A stretch of DNA of 64,000 bases from Treponema ruminis (GTDB taxonomy: Bacteria; Spirochaetota; Spirochaetia; Treponematales; Treponemataceae). A model generated the notes under the pieces. The model saw only the letters and a list, made by a program, of their open reading frames with translations, had not been told where the DNA came from and did no database searches. The stretch lies in NCBI GenBank assembly GCA_017161305.1, contig CP031518.1:1612001-1676000 (forward strand). The letters are read 5' to 3'. Below are positions 45,359 to 53,380 of the stretch, piece by piece. Each line of letters opens with the position of its first letter. Within the stretch, counting starts at the first letter, position 1. The position numbers and the translations under genes were made by a program.

Positions 45359-46075
45359 TTAAAATTGTTTTATCATATTCTCGCGCAAATACTCCAGCAG
45401 AGGGATTTTTTCTGACTTCATCGTGAGCCAGAAGTGAAGTTTTTCCTTGTTTTCCTCGTTCTTGAGACGGATATTCTGCTGAAGCTCTGCAAGCTGGACG
45501 ATGACTTTATTTTCCCGGGCAAAACGACGGATCCGGGTCATAATATGAAGGGAATAAGTGAGGTCCGCACAGAGAAGTCCGTAGAAAAATCCGACGACAA
45601 AACTGAATTCAATATGATTTGTGAACCAGAAAAGCCATTCCAAAATCTTCGGATGAATCAAAAAGTAATAAATGGCGCTCAAAAGCCACCAGTAAAAGGT
45701 GAACTGGGGACAGACGATGCCCTTGATGTTGCCCCAGTTTTTAGAATAGTCCCAAAGCCTGATTTTCATGCCGACAATAAAAATCATCCCTGCAATGAAT
45801 TCGAAAAAAGTGATGCAGAGAGCCATGAGCGCGAACAAAACGGCCTTCTGCAAATGGGGATTTGAAATAAAACTGACATCAATGTAAGAAAGCAAAAAGA
45901 GAATCACAAGGCTGAATCCATAAAGCGGAAGATAAGGCCCTGTCAAAAAGCCTGGATTAATCCACTTGCGCTCAGGATTGTTCTTAGAAAAAAAACGTCG
46001 GAAAATCAGCTCAATCCCCCAGCCAATCAAACTGCCTGTAAAAAATAAAAACGTGATTACAAGAAAGAATTTCAT
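45359..46075 (-). CDS. CmpB-like putative ABC-transporter-type membrane protein
   Basis: Starting at ATG 46075 (the frame is open further upstream), this is a 238-residue protein with about six membrane helices. GWGIELIFRRFFS near the N-terminus, NPGFLTGPYLPLYGFS, LITFFEFIAGM-like and RLWDYS with GIVCPQFTFYWW match the PF06541 'putative ABC-transporter type IV' family. Its C-terminal tail is charged and helical. Members are common in Firmicutes and spirochaetes, and no transport substrate is established. It is the last gene before the mobile-element insertion. Confidence 0.7.
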   Translation of the reverse strand: MKFFLVITFLFFTGSLIGWGIELIFRRFFSKNNPERKWINPGFLTGPYLPLYGFSLVILFLLSYIDVSFISNPHLQKAVLFALMALCITFFEFIAGMIFIVGMKIRLWDYSKNWGNIKGIVCPQFTFYWWLLSAIYYFLIHPKILEWLFWFTNHIEFSFVVGFFYGLLCADLTYSLHIMTRIRRFARENKVIVQLAELQQNIRLKNEENKEKLHFWLTMKSEKIPLLEYLRENMIKQF

Positions 46076-46136
46076 AGGTTTAAATATACGGCATTGGGGG
46101 ATTATGTCAACTGCTTGGGGAGGGGCTACTCTATCC

Positions 46137-46214
46137 TTACTTCGCCTCAATCTCCTGCAACTCAAAGCGGTATTTCTGCTTTACTTCCGGGTATTTTACA
46201 TGGTCGACTTCGCT
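46137..46214 (-). pseudogene. C-terminal remnant of the DUF1653 gene split by the element
   Basis: Reading the minus strand from 46214 gives SEVDHVKYPEVKQKYRFELQ and then EIEAK and TAA (46139-46137), the typical DUF1653 C-terminus. It has no start codon or promoter of its own. Joined to the fragment at 53384-53545, it restores a continuous 79-codon gene. Confidence 0.8.
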
Positions 46215-46243
46215 CAATTATCCTAATATTCGGATAACCGATG

Positions 46244-46328
46244 TTATCCTAGCAAATTTATTATCCTCATAATTTCCACTATCTGCTTATAGTATAAACA
46301 AATAAAAATGAAAATATGAGGATAAAAT
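46244..46328 (+). repeat. left terminal inverted repeat of the element (85 bp)
   Basis: Nearly identical to the reverse complement of 53296-53380. It contains TTATCCT (46244), TTATCCTCAT (46261-46270), the central ATCTGCTTATAGTATAAACA block, and ATGAGGATAA (46316-46325). An extra 27 bp with TTATCC and GGATAA lies outside it, up to the chromosome junction. Confidence 0.9.
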
Positions 46329-46442
46329 ATACAAGAGTCAAACCATTAGAAGATAATTTTGGCCCTTACCTCACAAGAGAAAACTGAGGTTTCCGTGTTG
46401 TGCGTATTGCCAATAAATAAAAATTATCAGTTAAAATCAATC

Positions 46443-46474
46443 AAAAAGACTTGTCACATCTGGCAAGTCTTTTT
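46443..46474 (+). terminator. perfect hairpin with T-run
   Basis: AAAAAGACTTG (46443-46453) and CAAGTCTTTTT (46464-46474) form an 11-bp stem. It lies among decayed sequence inside the left part of the element and could stop transcripts entering from the chromosome side. Confidence 0.7.
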
Positions 46475-46494
46475 GATCTTAAAAAAAATGCAGT

Positions 46495-46640
46495 GTAACC
46501 GCCACACTAAAGTATGCGGAAAAATCGACAGCGTAAAAAATCCTCTTGCAGGAAAAATCACAGCAGATTCAATCGGTCAGATAATTATGGAAGAAGAAAT
46601 CTGCGATAAATCAAAAACGCAAATTATCTGCAAAGAATAA
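46495..46640 (+). pseudogene. short degenerate coding remnant
   Basis: The plus-strand frame ending at TAA 46638-46640 reads KIDSVKNPLAGKITADSIGQ and IIMEEEICDKSKTQIICKE. It looks like a protein C-terminus, with a terminator hairpin just upstream and no start codon. I cannot name the family. Confidence 0.3.
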
Positions 46641-46658
46641 AATATCAGGAGAAATAAA

Positions 46659-46706
46659 ATGGCAATTACAGTAAATCTTCGTTACACAGGAAGACTTCCA
46701 GAATAA
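46659..46706 (+). pseudogene. 15-codon remnant of a monooxygenase-like N-terminus
   Basis: SD CAGGAG precedes ATG 46659, which reads MAITVNLRYTGRLPE and then stops. The start resembles small antibiotic-biosynthesis-monooxygenase-type proteins, which suggests a truncated gene whose ribosome-binding site is still intact. Confidence 0.3.
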
Positions 46707-46712
46707 AAATAT

Positions 46713-46741
46713 GAGCTTCAGTCCTACTTGGGCTGAAGCTC
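46713..46741 (-). terminator. terminator of the radical-SAM operon
   Basis: GAGCTTCAG with TCC, a short loop, then GGGCTGAAGCTC form a 12-bp stem including G-T pairs. On the minus strand it is followed by a T-rich run (ATATTTTT). It lies 34 nt after the radical-SAM B stop. Confidence 0.75.
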
Positions 46742-46774
46742 CTTTGTGCGATTATCTTCCGGTTTATTCTTCCA

Positions 46775-47698
46775 TCAAGGATTATGTATTACATTTCTCT
46801 TTCCACTATTGGCAGTTCCTCTTACTTCTTCGTGGTAAAAGTAATTTACGATTGTTGGATGTCCTTTCTCTACTCTCTCATACGGAGTTTCATTATCAAC
46901 AAACCTGCAATCATACTTTTTAGCCAGCTCTTCTGCTTTCTTTTCCAGCGCTTCAAAATAGCTGCGGTTCTTTTTGTTATAGATTTCGTCATACAACGGC
47001 ACCAGATCCGGATATTTATCGGAAATATATTTCATGATATCTGCTTTAAAACCTCCGCGAAGATTCAGATTCTCAAGCCATACAAGGTCACACTGATCTT
47101 TTGTCCTGTCTATGATTGCTTCTATATCCGTAATCCCCGGGAACACGGGTGAAATGAAGCAAATTGTACGAATGCCTGCCGCATATACCTCTTTCATTGC
47201 AGCAAGCCTTCTTTCTATGCTTACTGCCGCATCCATATCATCTTTAAACTCTTCATCGAGAGTATTGATTGACCATGATACTGTAAGTCTGCTATTTTCA
47301 TTGATCTCTCTTAGCAGATCCAGATCTCTTAGTACAAGGTCTGACTTTGTGCAGATAAGTATGTCCGCACCACTGTTCTTTAGTTCTTCCAGAAGTCTTC
47401 TTGTATTTTTATATGTTTCCTCTAGCGGATTATAACCATCCGTAACTGTTCCAATGATTACCTTCTGGCCGGCATACTTCTTTGGATTCTTTACTTCAGG
47501 CCAGTCTTTCACATCCATGAAAGTTCCCCATTCCTCCGTATGCCCTGTAAAGCGTTTCATAAAAGATGCGTAGCAGTATTTACAGGCATGGGGACACCCC
47601 ACATAGGGATTCACCGAATATCCTCCAATAGGAGTATTCGATTTTGTCATTACACTTTTTGTTTCTATATGATTTACTTTGATTTCTGGTTGTTCCAT
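46775..47698 (-). CDS. radical SAM protein, SPL-like (mobile pair protein B type)
   Basis: 307 residues. The radical-SAM cluster motif CPHACKYC is at residues 35-42 (C-x3-C-x2-C), inside GGYSVNPYVGCPHACKYCYA, as in spore-photoproduct-lyase-like proteins. The middle (VIIGTVTDGYNPLEETYKNT, ILICTKSDLVLRDLDLL, LTVSWSINTLDEEF) is the SPL-type barrel. It binds a 4Fe-4S cluster and S-adenosylmethionine; the substrate is unknown. Its start lies 25 nt inside the preceding radical-SAM gene. This gene order matches what is annotated elsewhere as the 'radical SAM mobile pair', a naming I recall but could not check. Confidence 0.85.
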   Translation of the reverse strand: MEQPEIKVNHIETKSVMTKSNTPIGGYSVNPYVGCPHACKYCYASFMKRFTGHTEEWGTFMDVKDWPEVKNPKKYAGQKVIIGTVTDGYNPLEETYKNTRRLLEELKNSGADILICTKSDLVLRDLDLLREINENSRLTVSWSINTLDEEFKDDMDAAVSIERRLAAMKEVYAAGIRTICFISPVFPGITDIEAIIDRTKDQCDLVWLENLNLRGGFKADIMKYISDKYPDLVPLYDEIYNKKNRSYFEALEKKAEELAKKYDCRFVDNETPYERVEKGHPTIVNYFYHEEVRGTANSGKRNVIHNP

Positions 47699-48372
47699 AT
47701 CCTCTGTTCCTCCAGCACTTTGTTAAAAGCATCCGGCATTTCCTGTATCATTTCTTCTCCCATAATCGGAACAAGATCTTCTTTCCAGAATACAGGAATG
47801 TTCAGTTCATGAGCCTGTTCTGTCAATGAATAAACCCACCCGGGATCTGTTTTAACAGTCCTGCTCTTTGCACCTGTCATGGTTCCCACCACAATCCAGT
47901 CAATGCCTGTAAGATCAACCTTACCCGGATCATCGAACAAAGGCTCAAAGGTAACATGATATTTTTTTGCCTTCACATTGCTCCGTAGTGCATCAATACG
48001 CCATAACTCAGACTTTCTCGTAACTGTAACGCCAAACCATGCATTATCAAGATTTGTTTCAAAAGACAGAAGATCCGGTCGTTTGGTAAGAAAAAGAAAC
48101 TGGTGCTGAGGATTCTCTGCTATCTTTTTAAAGACTTCCTCTCGCCATTCCTCATGCCAGCCCGAGAGATCGCTCATGCCGGTCAGCAGAAAATTCTGCG
48201 GCTTTTTCTTTTCCATCATACGAAGCTTGCCTTGAAAAAACTGTGGCTTTTCAAAATCATCTATGATGTGATAACGCCTCGTATTGTTTCTGGCATAGCA
48301 GTACGGACATCCAACAGTGCACCCTATAACAAGATTCATGTTCTGAATTTGATCTTTAATACAGATACTCAT
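47674..48372 (-). CDS. radical SAM protein (mobile pair protein A type)
   Basis: 232 residues. The cluster motif CTVGCPYC at residues 18-25 comes right at the N-terminus, followed by YARNNTRRY. LLTGMSDLSGWHEEW, FLFLTKRPDLL and WFGVTVTRKSELWRIDALR fit the Gp37/DUF5131-like radical-SAM group. It ends with DWIVVGTMTGAKSR and a basic tail. Its ATG overlaps the MarR stop by 4 nt (ATGA), and its 3' end overlaps the B gene, so the three form one tight operon. Function unknown; it likely acts with the B protein. Confidence 0.82.
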   Translation of the reverse strand: MSICIKDQIQNMNLVIGCTVGCPYCYARNNTRRYHIIDDFEKPQFFQGKLRMMEKKKPQNFLLTGMSDLSGWHEEWREEVFKKIAENPQHQFLFLTKRPDLLSFETNLDNAWFGVTVTRKSELWRIDALRSNVKAKKYHVTFEPLFDDPGKVDLTGIDWIVVGTMTGAKSRTVKTDPGWVYSLTEQAHELNIPVFWKEDLVPIMGEEMIQEMPDAFNKVLEEQRIWNNQKSK

Positions 48373-48806
48373 TTGTCACTCCATTCCTCAAGGTTTACCC
48401 TGATGCGGTTAAGATACTCTTCAAACTGAAGAATCTCTTTATCCGTAAAATCACGATAATAAATATTCCCCATCTCATTGGATACGGAGTCATAAGCTTC
48501 TTTAAGTTCTTTGGTTTTATCTGTGAGGAACAGAAGAGTTTTTCTCTTATCAGCTTCATCCGTTTTGCGGCTTATCAGTCCGTTTTTTTCCATCCGCTCA
48601 AGCATGGTCGTAAGTGAAGTAATTGCAAGTCCGCTTTTCTCGGAAATAATTTTAATAGGAACGCCATCTTCCTGCCATAAGACATACAGAATCCTTCCCT
48701 GAGCTCCGTTAAATGCATCAATGTTTTTTTCTGCCAGTATCCTTTCAAATATACGATCACCCAGCTGTTTTATTTTTGTAACAAGAAATCCACCATTTGT
48801 CTTCAT
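48369..48806 (-). CDS. MarR-family regulator of the radical-SAM pair
   Basis: 145 residues with a MarR winged helix: ILYVLWQEDGVPIKIISEKS, GLAITSLTTMLERMEKNGLI as recognition helix, and SRKTDEADKRKTLLFLTDKT as wing. A strong SD (AGGAG) precedes the ATG. A perfect 14-bp inverted repeat (48811-48824 and 48842-48855) covers its promoter and leader, so autoregulation is likely. It is the first gene of the operon MarR, rSAM A, rSAM B. Confidence 0.85.
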   Translation of the reverse strand: MKTNGGFLVTKIKQLGDRIFERILAEKNIDAFNGAQGRILYVLWQEDGVPIKIISEKSGLAITSLTTMLERMEKNGLISRKTDEADKRKTLLFLTDKTKELKEAYDSVSNEMGNIYYRDFTDKEILQFEEYLNRIRVNLEEWSDK

Positions 48807-48810
48807 AATT

Positions 48811-48855
48811 AAATACTCCTATATCGTAGTTTTATACTACCATATAGGAGTATTT
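48811..48855 (-). promoter_or_regulatory. palindromic operator in the MarR-rSAM promoter
   Basis: AAATACTCCTATAT and ATATAGGAGTATTT are perfect inverted copies separated by 17 nt, which themselves contain GTAGT/ACTAC around TATAAA. The copy nearest the gene includes the Shine-Dalgarno AGGAG. MarR binding would block both promoter and leader. Confidence 0.7.
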
Positions 48856-48958
48856 GTATCAAGCACACATATCATAACTTCCAATTTTGTGTTCCAGCAT
48901 TCATCACGACAAACAGGAATTTGTATCACAGAACCATCAGCAATGTTCCGGCTCCAAT

Positions 48959-49219
48959 TTAGAATGAAGGACGGACATTTTGAAAACATCTGTCCTTATT
49001 ATCATGAATTGTGAAAACGGACTGACCTCTGATCCATTCATCAATAAACTTCATCTCTTTAATCTTATAATTTCCGATGAGGCTAGATTGAAAGCGGCCG
49101 TCAAAGACCTCTTTTGGGAAAATGTGACTGTATGTAACCCGCCAGACTTCATCTAAAAGAGTATACCATTCATATCCGTCTTCTTTTCTAACGTATCCGC
49201 AAATTAAATTTAAGTTTAG
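48959..49219 (-). pseudogene. GNAT-acetyltransferase-like fragment
   Basis: An uninterrupted minus-strand frame without a start codon reads GYVRKEDGYEWYTLLDEVWR then VTYSHIFPKEVFDGRFQSSL and stops at TAA 48961-48959. The W-x-x-TY-x-x-I-x-P pattern resembles the first helix-strand region of GNAT acetyltransferases. It is truncated at both ends relative to a full gene, and identity is tentative. Confidence 0.35.
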
Positions 49220-49235
49220 CTAATTATAGCACACA

Positions 49236-49393
49236 TTAAATCCATTCTCCACGAATTTTATAAGGCGTAATTTCAATATTCCATGGAAGAAGTTTTTTCC
49301 AGTCCTCTTTTGTCTCACAGAAAAGTGCTTATTCAAAAACATTCCTGAGATAGTCTTTTGAATTCAGGCCGTTAAGTTTGATAGTAGATAATA
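49236..49393 (-). pseudogene. IS66-family transposase C-terminal remnant
   Basis: The minus strand reads TIKLNGLNSKDYLRNVFE, a stop codon, then ALFCETKEDWKKLLPWNIEI and TPYKIRGEWI. The end pattern (LNGLNxxDYL ... LLPWNI) is typical of IS66 TnpC transposase C-termini. The in-frame stop and missing upstream part show that it is dead. Confidence 0.55.
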
Positions 49394-49439
49394 ATTTTTT
49401 TCGATAATGAATATAACTAAATGTATTTAGGAGGTCTTC

Positions 49440-51323
49440 ATGGAAAATTATGAAGCAATATTCAAAACTTTTATCGAAAAATACTCTCAAAATGGGTATT
49501 CAAATTCACTTTGCAGCTCATACTATAATCTATTAGCTGCAGCAACTTCGTTTTTCAGTCGTAATGGTGTGTATATAACTGAAGAAAGTATTCAAAAGTT
49601 TACAAAAAATTATTCTGTAAGAGTAAAAAAAATCTACTGCAGAATATTAAGAGAATTAGCAATATTCAATGCTACTGGTTTTGTAAAGCATAAACAACTA
49701 CGGCCATTATTGAAATTGGATACTTATTATTTATTGTATTTGGACAATTACCTGACAAATACGTTTTCTAATAAAAAATATCGCAACTCTATCAGGAATA
49801 TGATAGTTCCTTTTTTTGAGACCTTACAACATGAACAGATTAAGGTTAGTGATATAAATTACATCGATTGTATGCGTGTTTATAAGGAATTGGACTTACC
49901 TTTATCTGTTCTAGGAAGAGATAATTTTGATCAACATGTTCGAGGTTTTCTGCATTACATTTCAGATATTGGTATAAACGAGCGAAAACTTTGGATTGTA
50001 TTTAATCATTGGAATCCGCCATATTTGTTTTCGGTTGAAAAATTAAGCCGTGAGTCAAAAGAAGAACTTTCTTCTATTAGAAAATTCCATTTTAAAACAC
50101 GATCGGAATTGTGGGATTCAATAGATTCTTTGAAAATTATCTTTGAGAATTGCGGTTATGCAAAAAAAAATTATGCAGGACTAAAACGGACAATTGAATT
50201 ACTATATGCCTTTTTTGATATGAATGATATGGACTATTCCATTGAATATTCATGGATTTGGTTTAATGAGATAGAAAAAAAACTTAAAACAGACAGAAAC
50301 TGGTTCAAAAGAACAGTCAATATTATTGAATTGTTCTTTCAAGATGAAATATCAACATCTTCGACCTTTATTCCTAAGCGTCGTTTATTTATTCCACAAA
50401 TAGAATATTTATATAGAAGAAAAACGGTAAAAAGGGAATCTATTTTTAATAAATTAACACCATATTATCAATCCTTAATCAAAGCTTTCCAAAAATATAA
50501 ACAACTAGAAGGCAGATGCGAAAAGACCGTAAAAAATTATCAGTATGCCCTTCAAAAGTTTACTTTGTATTTGATTTCTAGAAATATTCTAAACATAAAA
50601 GATTTAACAAGAGATGTTTTATCTGACTTTATCTCATCAGATTTCAACGATTTTCCTGGAAAACTAGTGAAAATAAGGATGTTTTTATATTTTCTGTATG
50701 AGACACAATTAATGAGTACAGACTTGTCTGAATGTGTTCCTGTAAAAACAGCTTCAAAAGAAAAAAATGTTACAGTATTAAATAAAAATGAATTATTGCA
50801 GATTGATAATTATCGGAAAAATTGTAAATCTGCTTCTGAGTATAAAAATGCAGCTGGAGTCCTGTTGGGGCTTTTTATGGGCTTAAGAGCTTGTGATGTC
50901 GCTAATCTGAAATTTACTGATATAGATTGGAAAAGTAAAATTCTACATTTAATTCAGACCAAAACAAAAGTTCAATTAAACCTTCCGATTCCAAATCCTG
51001 TATATGAAGCCCTAGTTCTATATATAAAAAAAGGAAGACCCAAAGCTAATAGCCCTTACATATTCTTAGAAGACAATCCTCCTTTTAAGAAAATTGGTTA
51101 TCAAAGCGGTAAATACATGATTAAAGGAGTTCTAAAAAACAGGATTAATTTTCATATTTTACGAAGAACATTTGCTTCAAATATTCATGAAACATCAAAA
51201 TCATTGAATACAGTTATCAATTGTCTTGGGCATACGGGAGAAACAAGTGTTGGCAAGTATGTGAACATTTCGAAAAAGATGATGGAAGAATGTACTCTTT
51301 CCTTATCGGATTTACATATATGA
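49440..51323 (+). CDS. tyrosine recombinase 1 of the trio (large)
   Basis: 627 residues, first of three tandem site-specific recombinases. The N-terminal 330 residues are AT-rich-encoded, helical and of unknown role. A core-binding domain (about 335-435) and the catalytic domain (about 440-620) follow. Catalytic residues are visible: R in GLRACDVANLKF, K in QTKTKVQLN, H-x-L-R-R in FHILRRTF, H in LGHTGETS, and Y in GKYVNI. The size is close to TnpB of Tn554 and larger than typical RIT recombinases. SD GGAGG precedes the ATG. The next recombinase starts 10 nt after its stop. Confidence 0.87.
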   Translation: MENYEAIFKTFIEKYSQNGYSNSLCSSYYNLLAAATSFFSRNGVYITEESIQKFTKNYSVRVKKIYCRILRELAIFNATGFVKHKQLRPLLKLDTYYLLYLDNYLTNTFSNKKYRNSIRNMIVPFFETLQHEQIKVSDINYIDCMRVYKELDLPLSVLGRDNFDQHVRGFLHYISDIGINERKLWIVFNHWNPPYLFSVEKLSRESKEELSSIRKFHFKTRSELWDSIDSLKIIFENCGYAKKNYAGLKRTIELLYAFFDMNDMDYSIEYSWIWFNEIEKKLKTDRNWFKRTVNIIELFFQDEISTSSTFIPKRRLFIPQIEYLYRRKTVKRESIFNKLTPYYQSLIKAFQKYKQLEGRCEKTVKNYQYALQKFTLYLISRNILNIKDLTRDVLSDFISSDFNDFPGKLVKIRMFLYFLYETQLMSTDLSECVPVKTASKEKNVTVLNKNELLQIDNYRKNCKSASEYKNAAGVLLGLFMGLRACDVANLKFTDIDWKSKILHLIQTKTKVQLNLPIPNPVYEALVLYIKKGRPKANSPYIFLEDNPPFKKIGYQSGKYMIKGVLKNRINFHILRRTFASNIHETSKSLNTVINCLGHTGETSVGKYVNISKKMMEECTLSLSDLHI

Positions 51324-51333
51324 GAGGATACTG

Positions 51334-52278
51334 ATGAAGAATACTATATTTTCAAGTTCACTTGGATATTTGTTCGAAGGGTTTATACGGCAGAAACAAA
51401 ATGAAGGTTTTAGTTACGAGGAGCAAATTTCTCGACTAAAAAATTTTGATAAATATTGTTTAAAAAAGAATATTACTGCTGATTCTATAACAAAAGAAAA
51501 CCTGAGAGACTATTTGACTATAAAAGAAACTGAATCAAAAAATTCGTTTTATGCACGATTCTGTTTAATTCGACAATTTTTGATTTATATGAATGCACGG
51601 GGGATTCATGTTTCTATACCTAATATTTCAATTTCAAAATCTAAGCCAGTTCCTTTTTTAATGACTGATGAGCAGGTAGAGGCATTTATTTCTAGTGTTG
51701 ATAAGAATCCACCAAAGAGAAATTTTAATTATTCTGTGTTTTTCAGACTGCTATGTACAACAGGATTAAGAGTAAACGAGGCTCTTAAGTTACGAATTAA
51801 TGATTATGACGAAATTAATAAAAGTTTGACTGTCATACATGCAAAAGGAAACAAGGATAGAATTATTTATCTGGCAGATGATATGAATCAGTTGCTAAGA
51901 ACTTATTTGAACAGCAGGAAGAGAAGGTCACCATTCATATTCTATGGAAATGATATAAATAAACCACATACTTATGGAGTTGTGAGTAAAACTTTTAGAA
52001 AAAGATGGATGCAAACTAAATTTTATACGAATACAGGGAAAAATCCAACTGTTCATTCTCTAAGACATTATTTTGTAATTAAAAGAATCAATTTATGGGC
52101 TTCCGAGGGAATCTCTATTAATTCAATGATTCTTTATCTATCGAAACATCTGGGGCATGCAAGTCCAAATGAAACTTATTATTACTATCACCTCATTAAG
52201 GATTCCTTAAAAATAATGTCTACAAAGGATGTTACAGGAAAAAAAATTATGGAAGGTATTAAATATGAAGAAGAATAG
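51334..52278 (+). CDS. tyrosine recombinase 2 of the trio
   Basis: 314 residues. The SAM-like core-binding domain covers about residues 1-105 and the catalytic domain about 110-305. The full active site is visible: R in TTGLRVNEALKL, K in HAKGNKDRI, H-S-L-R-H, LGHASPNE, and a tyrosine within ETYYYYHLI. The adjacent tyrosines make the nucleophile ambiguous. The 3' end overlaps the start of recombinase 3 by 14 nt, so translation is probably coupled. Confidence 0.88.
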   Translation: MKNTIFSSSLGYLFEGFIRQKQNEGFSYEEQISRLKNFDKYCLKKNITADSITKENLRDYLTIKETESKNSFYARFCLIRQFLIYMNARGIHVSIPNISISKSKPVPFLMTDEQVEAFISSVDKNPPKRNFNYSVFFRLLCTTGLRVNEALKLRINDYDEINKSLTVIHAKGNKDRIIYLADDMNQLLRTYLNSRKRRSPFIFYGNDINKPHTYGVVSKTFRKRWMQTKFYTNTGKNPTVHSLRHYFVIKRINLWASEGISINSMILYLSKHLGHASPNETYYYYHLIKDSLKIMSTKDVTGKKIMEGIKYEEE

Positions 52279-53293
52279 TGAATTATTTTTTTCTAAGACA
52301 AAAAATTTTTTAACTGTGTATTTAGTTAAACAATGTAATAAGAGTGTTCATACGGTTAAGTCATATAAAGACACATTAACAATATTCAGAAGATTTATTG
52401 GTGAGGTTGAAAATATTTCAATCAAGACATTTAAATTTTCAGATTGCAAGCGTGATGTATTGCTTAAGTTTATTGAATATTTAAGAAATGGCAGAGCCGC
52501 AGTAAGCACAATCAACAACAAATTGGCAGGCATACGTGCTTATTTATGGTATTGTTCTGACGAAGATGTAGAATTGCAACCAATAGCAATTATGGCTTCA
52601 AGAATTCCTTTATTAAAGGAACCCAAATTGATAAGACCTATAATCTCACCTGAAATTATGACCGATTTTCTTTCGGGTGTTTTTTCTCATACATCAAAAA
52701 GTAAAAGAGATCAATTAATGCTTATGCTGCTGTATCAGACTGCTGGAAGAGCAAGTGAGATAACTGCAATTAAAATAAAAGATATTATACTGTCAGAAAG
52801 AATTATTCTTTTTCATGGGAAAGGGGATAAGGAAAGAATTGTAACTTATGATGAAGTAGCAGCTTTACACTTAAAGGCATTCCTTAAAACAGACCATAAA
52901 AACATGAATCCTGATGATTATTTATTTTTCACAAAAATAAAAGGAGTTAAATATCAAATGTCTTTAGGAAATGTTGAGCGCATTGTAAATAAATATGCAG
53001 AGTTACTAAAAGAGCTACATCCAGAATTACCTGAAAGTGTTTATCCACATATGTTTCGAAGAACCAGAGCAACTAATTTATATCAGGATGGAGTTGATTT
53101 AGAGCTGATTTCGAGATATATGGGCCATTCCTCTACTGTAACAACAAGAATATACGCACAACCATCTATGGCTATGTTAAAAGAAATTATGGATCGAGCA
53201 AATCCGTTTTCAGAATACGATTCTACCAATAAAGATGAATTTGATAACTTAACAGAAAATGATATTATAGAGATGTGTGGTTTAAGACCATAA
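52265..53293 (+). CDS. tyrosine recombinase 3 of the trio
   Basis: I chose ATG 52265, which overlaps recombinase 2 by 14 nt and gives 342 residues starting MKKNSELFFSKTKNFL. The active-site set is complete: R in QTAGRASEITAIK, K in HGKGDKERI, H-M-F-R-R, MGHSSTVTT and the nucleophile in RIYAQPSM. It is closest in look to XerC/D-like proteins. Only 2 nt separate its stop from the right terminal inverted repeat, typical of a compact recombinase-trio element. Confidence 0.88.
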   Translation: MKKNSELFFSKTKNFLTVYLVKQCNKSVHTVKSYKDTLTIFRRFIGEVENISIKTFKFSDCKRDVLLKFIEYLRNGRAAVSTINNKLAGIRAYLWYCSDEDVELQPIAIMASRIPLLKEPKLIRPIISPEIMTDFLSGVFSHTSKSKRDQLMLMLLYQTAGRASEITAIKIKDIILSERIILFHGKGDKERIVTYDEVAALHLKAFLKTDHKNMNPDDYLFFTKIKGVKYQMSLGNVERIVNKYAELLKELHPELPESVYPHMFRRTRATNLYQDGVDLELISRYMGHSSTVTTRIYAQPSMAMLKEIMDRANPFSEYDSTNKDEFDNLTENDIIEMCGLRP

Positions 53294-53295
53294 TA

Positions 53296-53380
53296 ATTTT
53301 ATCCTCATATTTTCATTCTTATTTGTTTATACTATAAGCAGATATTGAAAAATATGAGGATAATAAATTTATTAGGATAA
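53296..53380 (-). repeat. right terminal inverted repeat of the element (85 bp)
   Basis: The reverse complement matches 46244-46328 over the full 85 bp with only a handful of mismatches. Its outer end supplies the codons TCC TTA TCC TAA that now terminate the interrupted DUF1653 gene. Confidence 0.9.

Larger units (their letters stand above)
48856..49439. other. gene-poor stretch inside the element
   Basis: No intact gene is present. The stretch holds a GNAT-like N-terminal fragment and an IS66-like C-terminal fragment, both on the minus strand and both decayed, and the leader of the first recombinase (GGAGG at 49430-49434). A plus-strand frame running through 48721-49014 lies over the MarR gene and its operator and is not credible. 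Confidence 0.55.

Noticed and set aside
46316-46387. Small ORF starting in the left inverted repeat (MRIKYTRVKPLEDNF...)
   Set aside because: The ATG is part of the ATGAGGATAA repeat motif, there is no RBS, and the frame stops after about 23 codons. It may be a remnant, but nothing supports expression.
46359-46640. 93-codon plus-strand frame at the left end of the element
   Set aside because: It runs through a perfect intrinsic-terminator hairpin (46443-46474) and has no start signal. Only its last part looks like former coding sequence, and that part is listed as a remnant.
48721-49014. 97-codon plus-strand frame over the MarR promoter
   Set aside because: It crosses the MarR start and operator on the opposite strand; the GNAT-like reading on the minus strand explains its end better.
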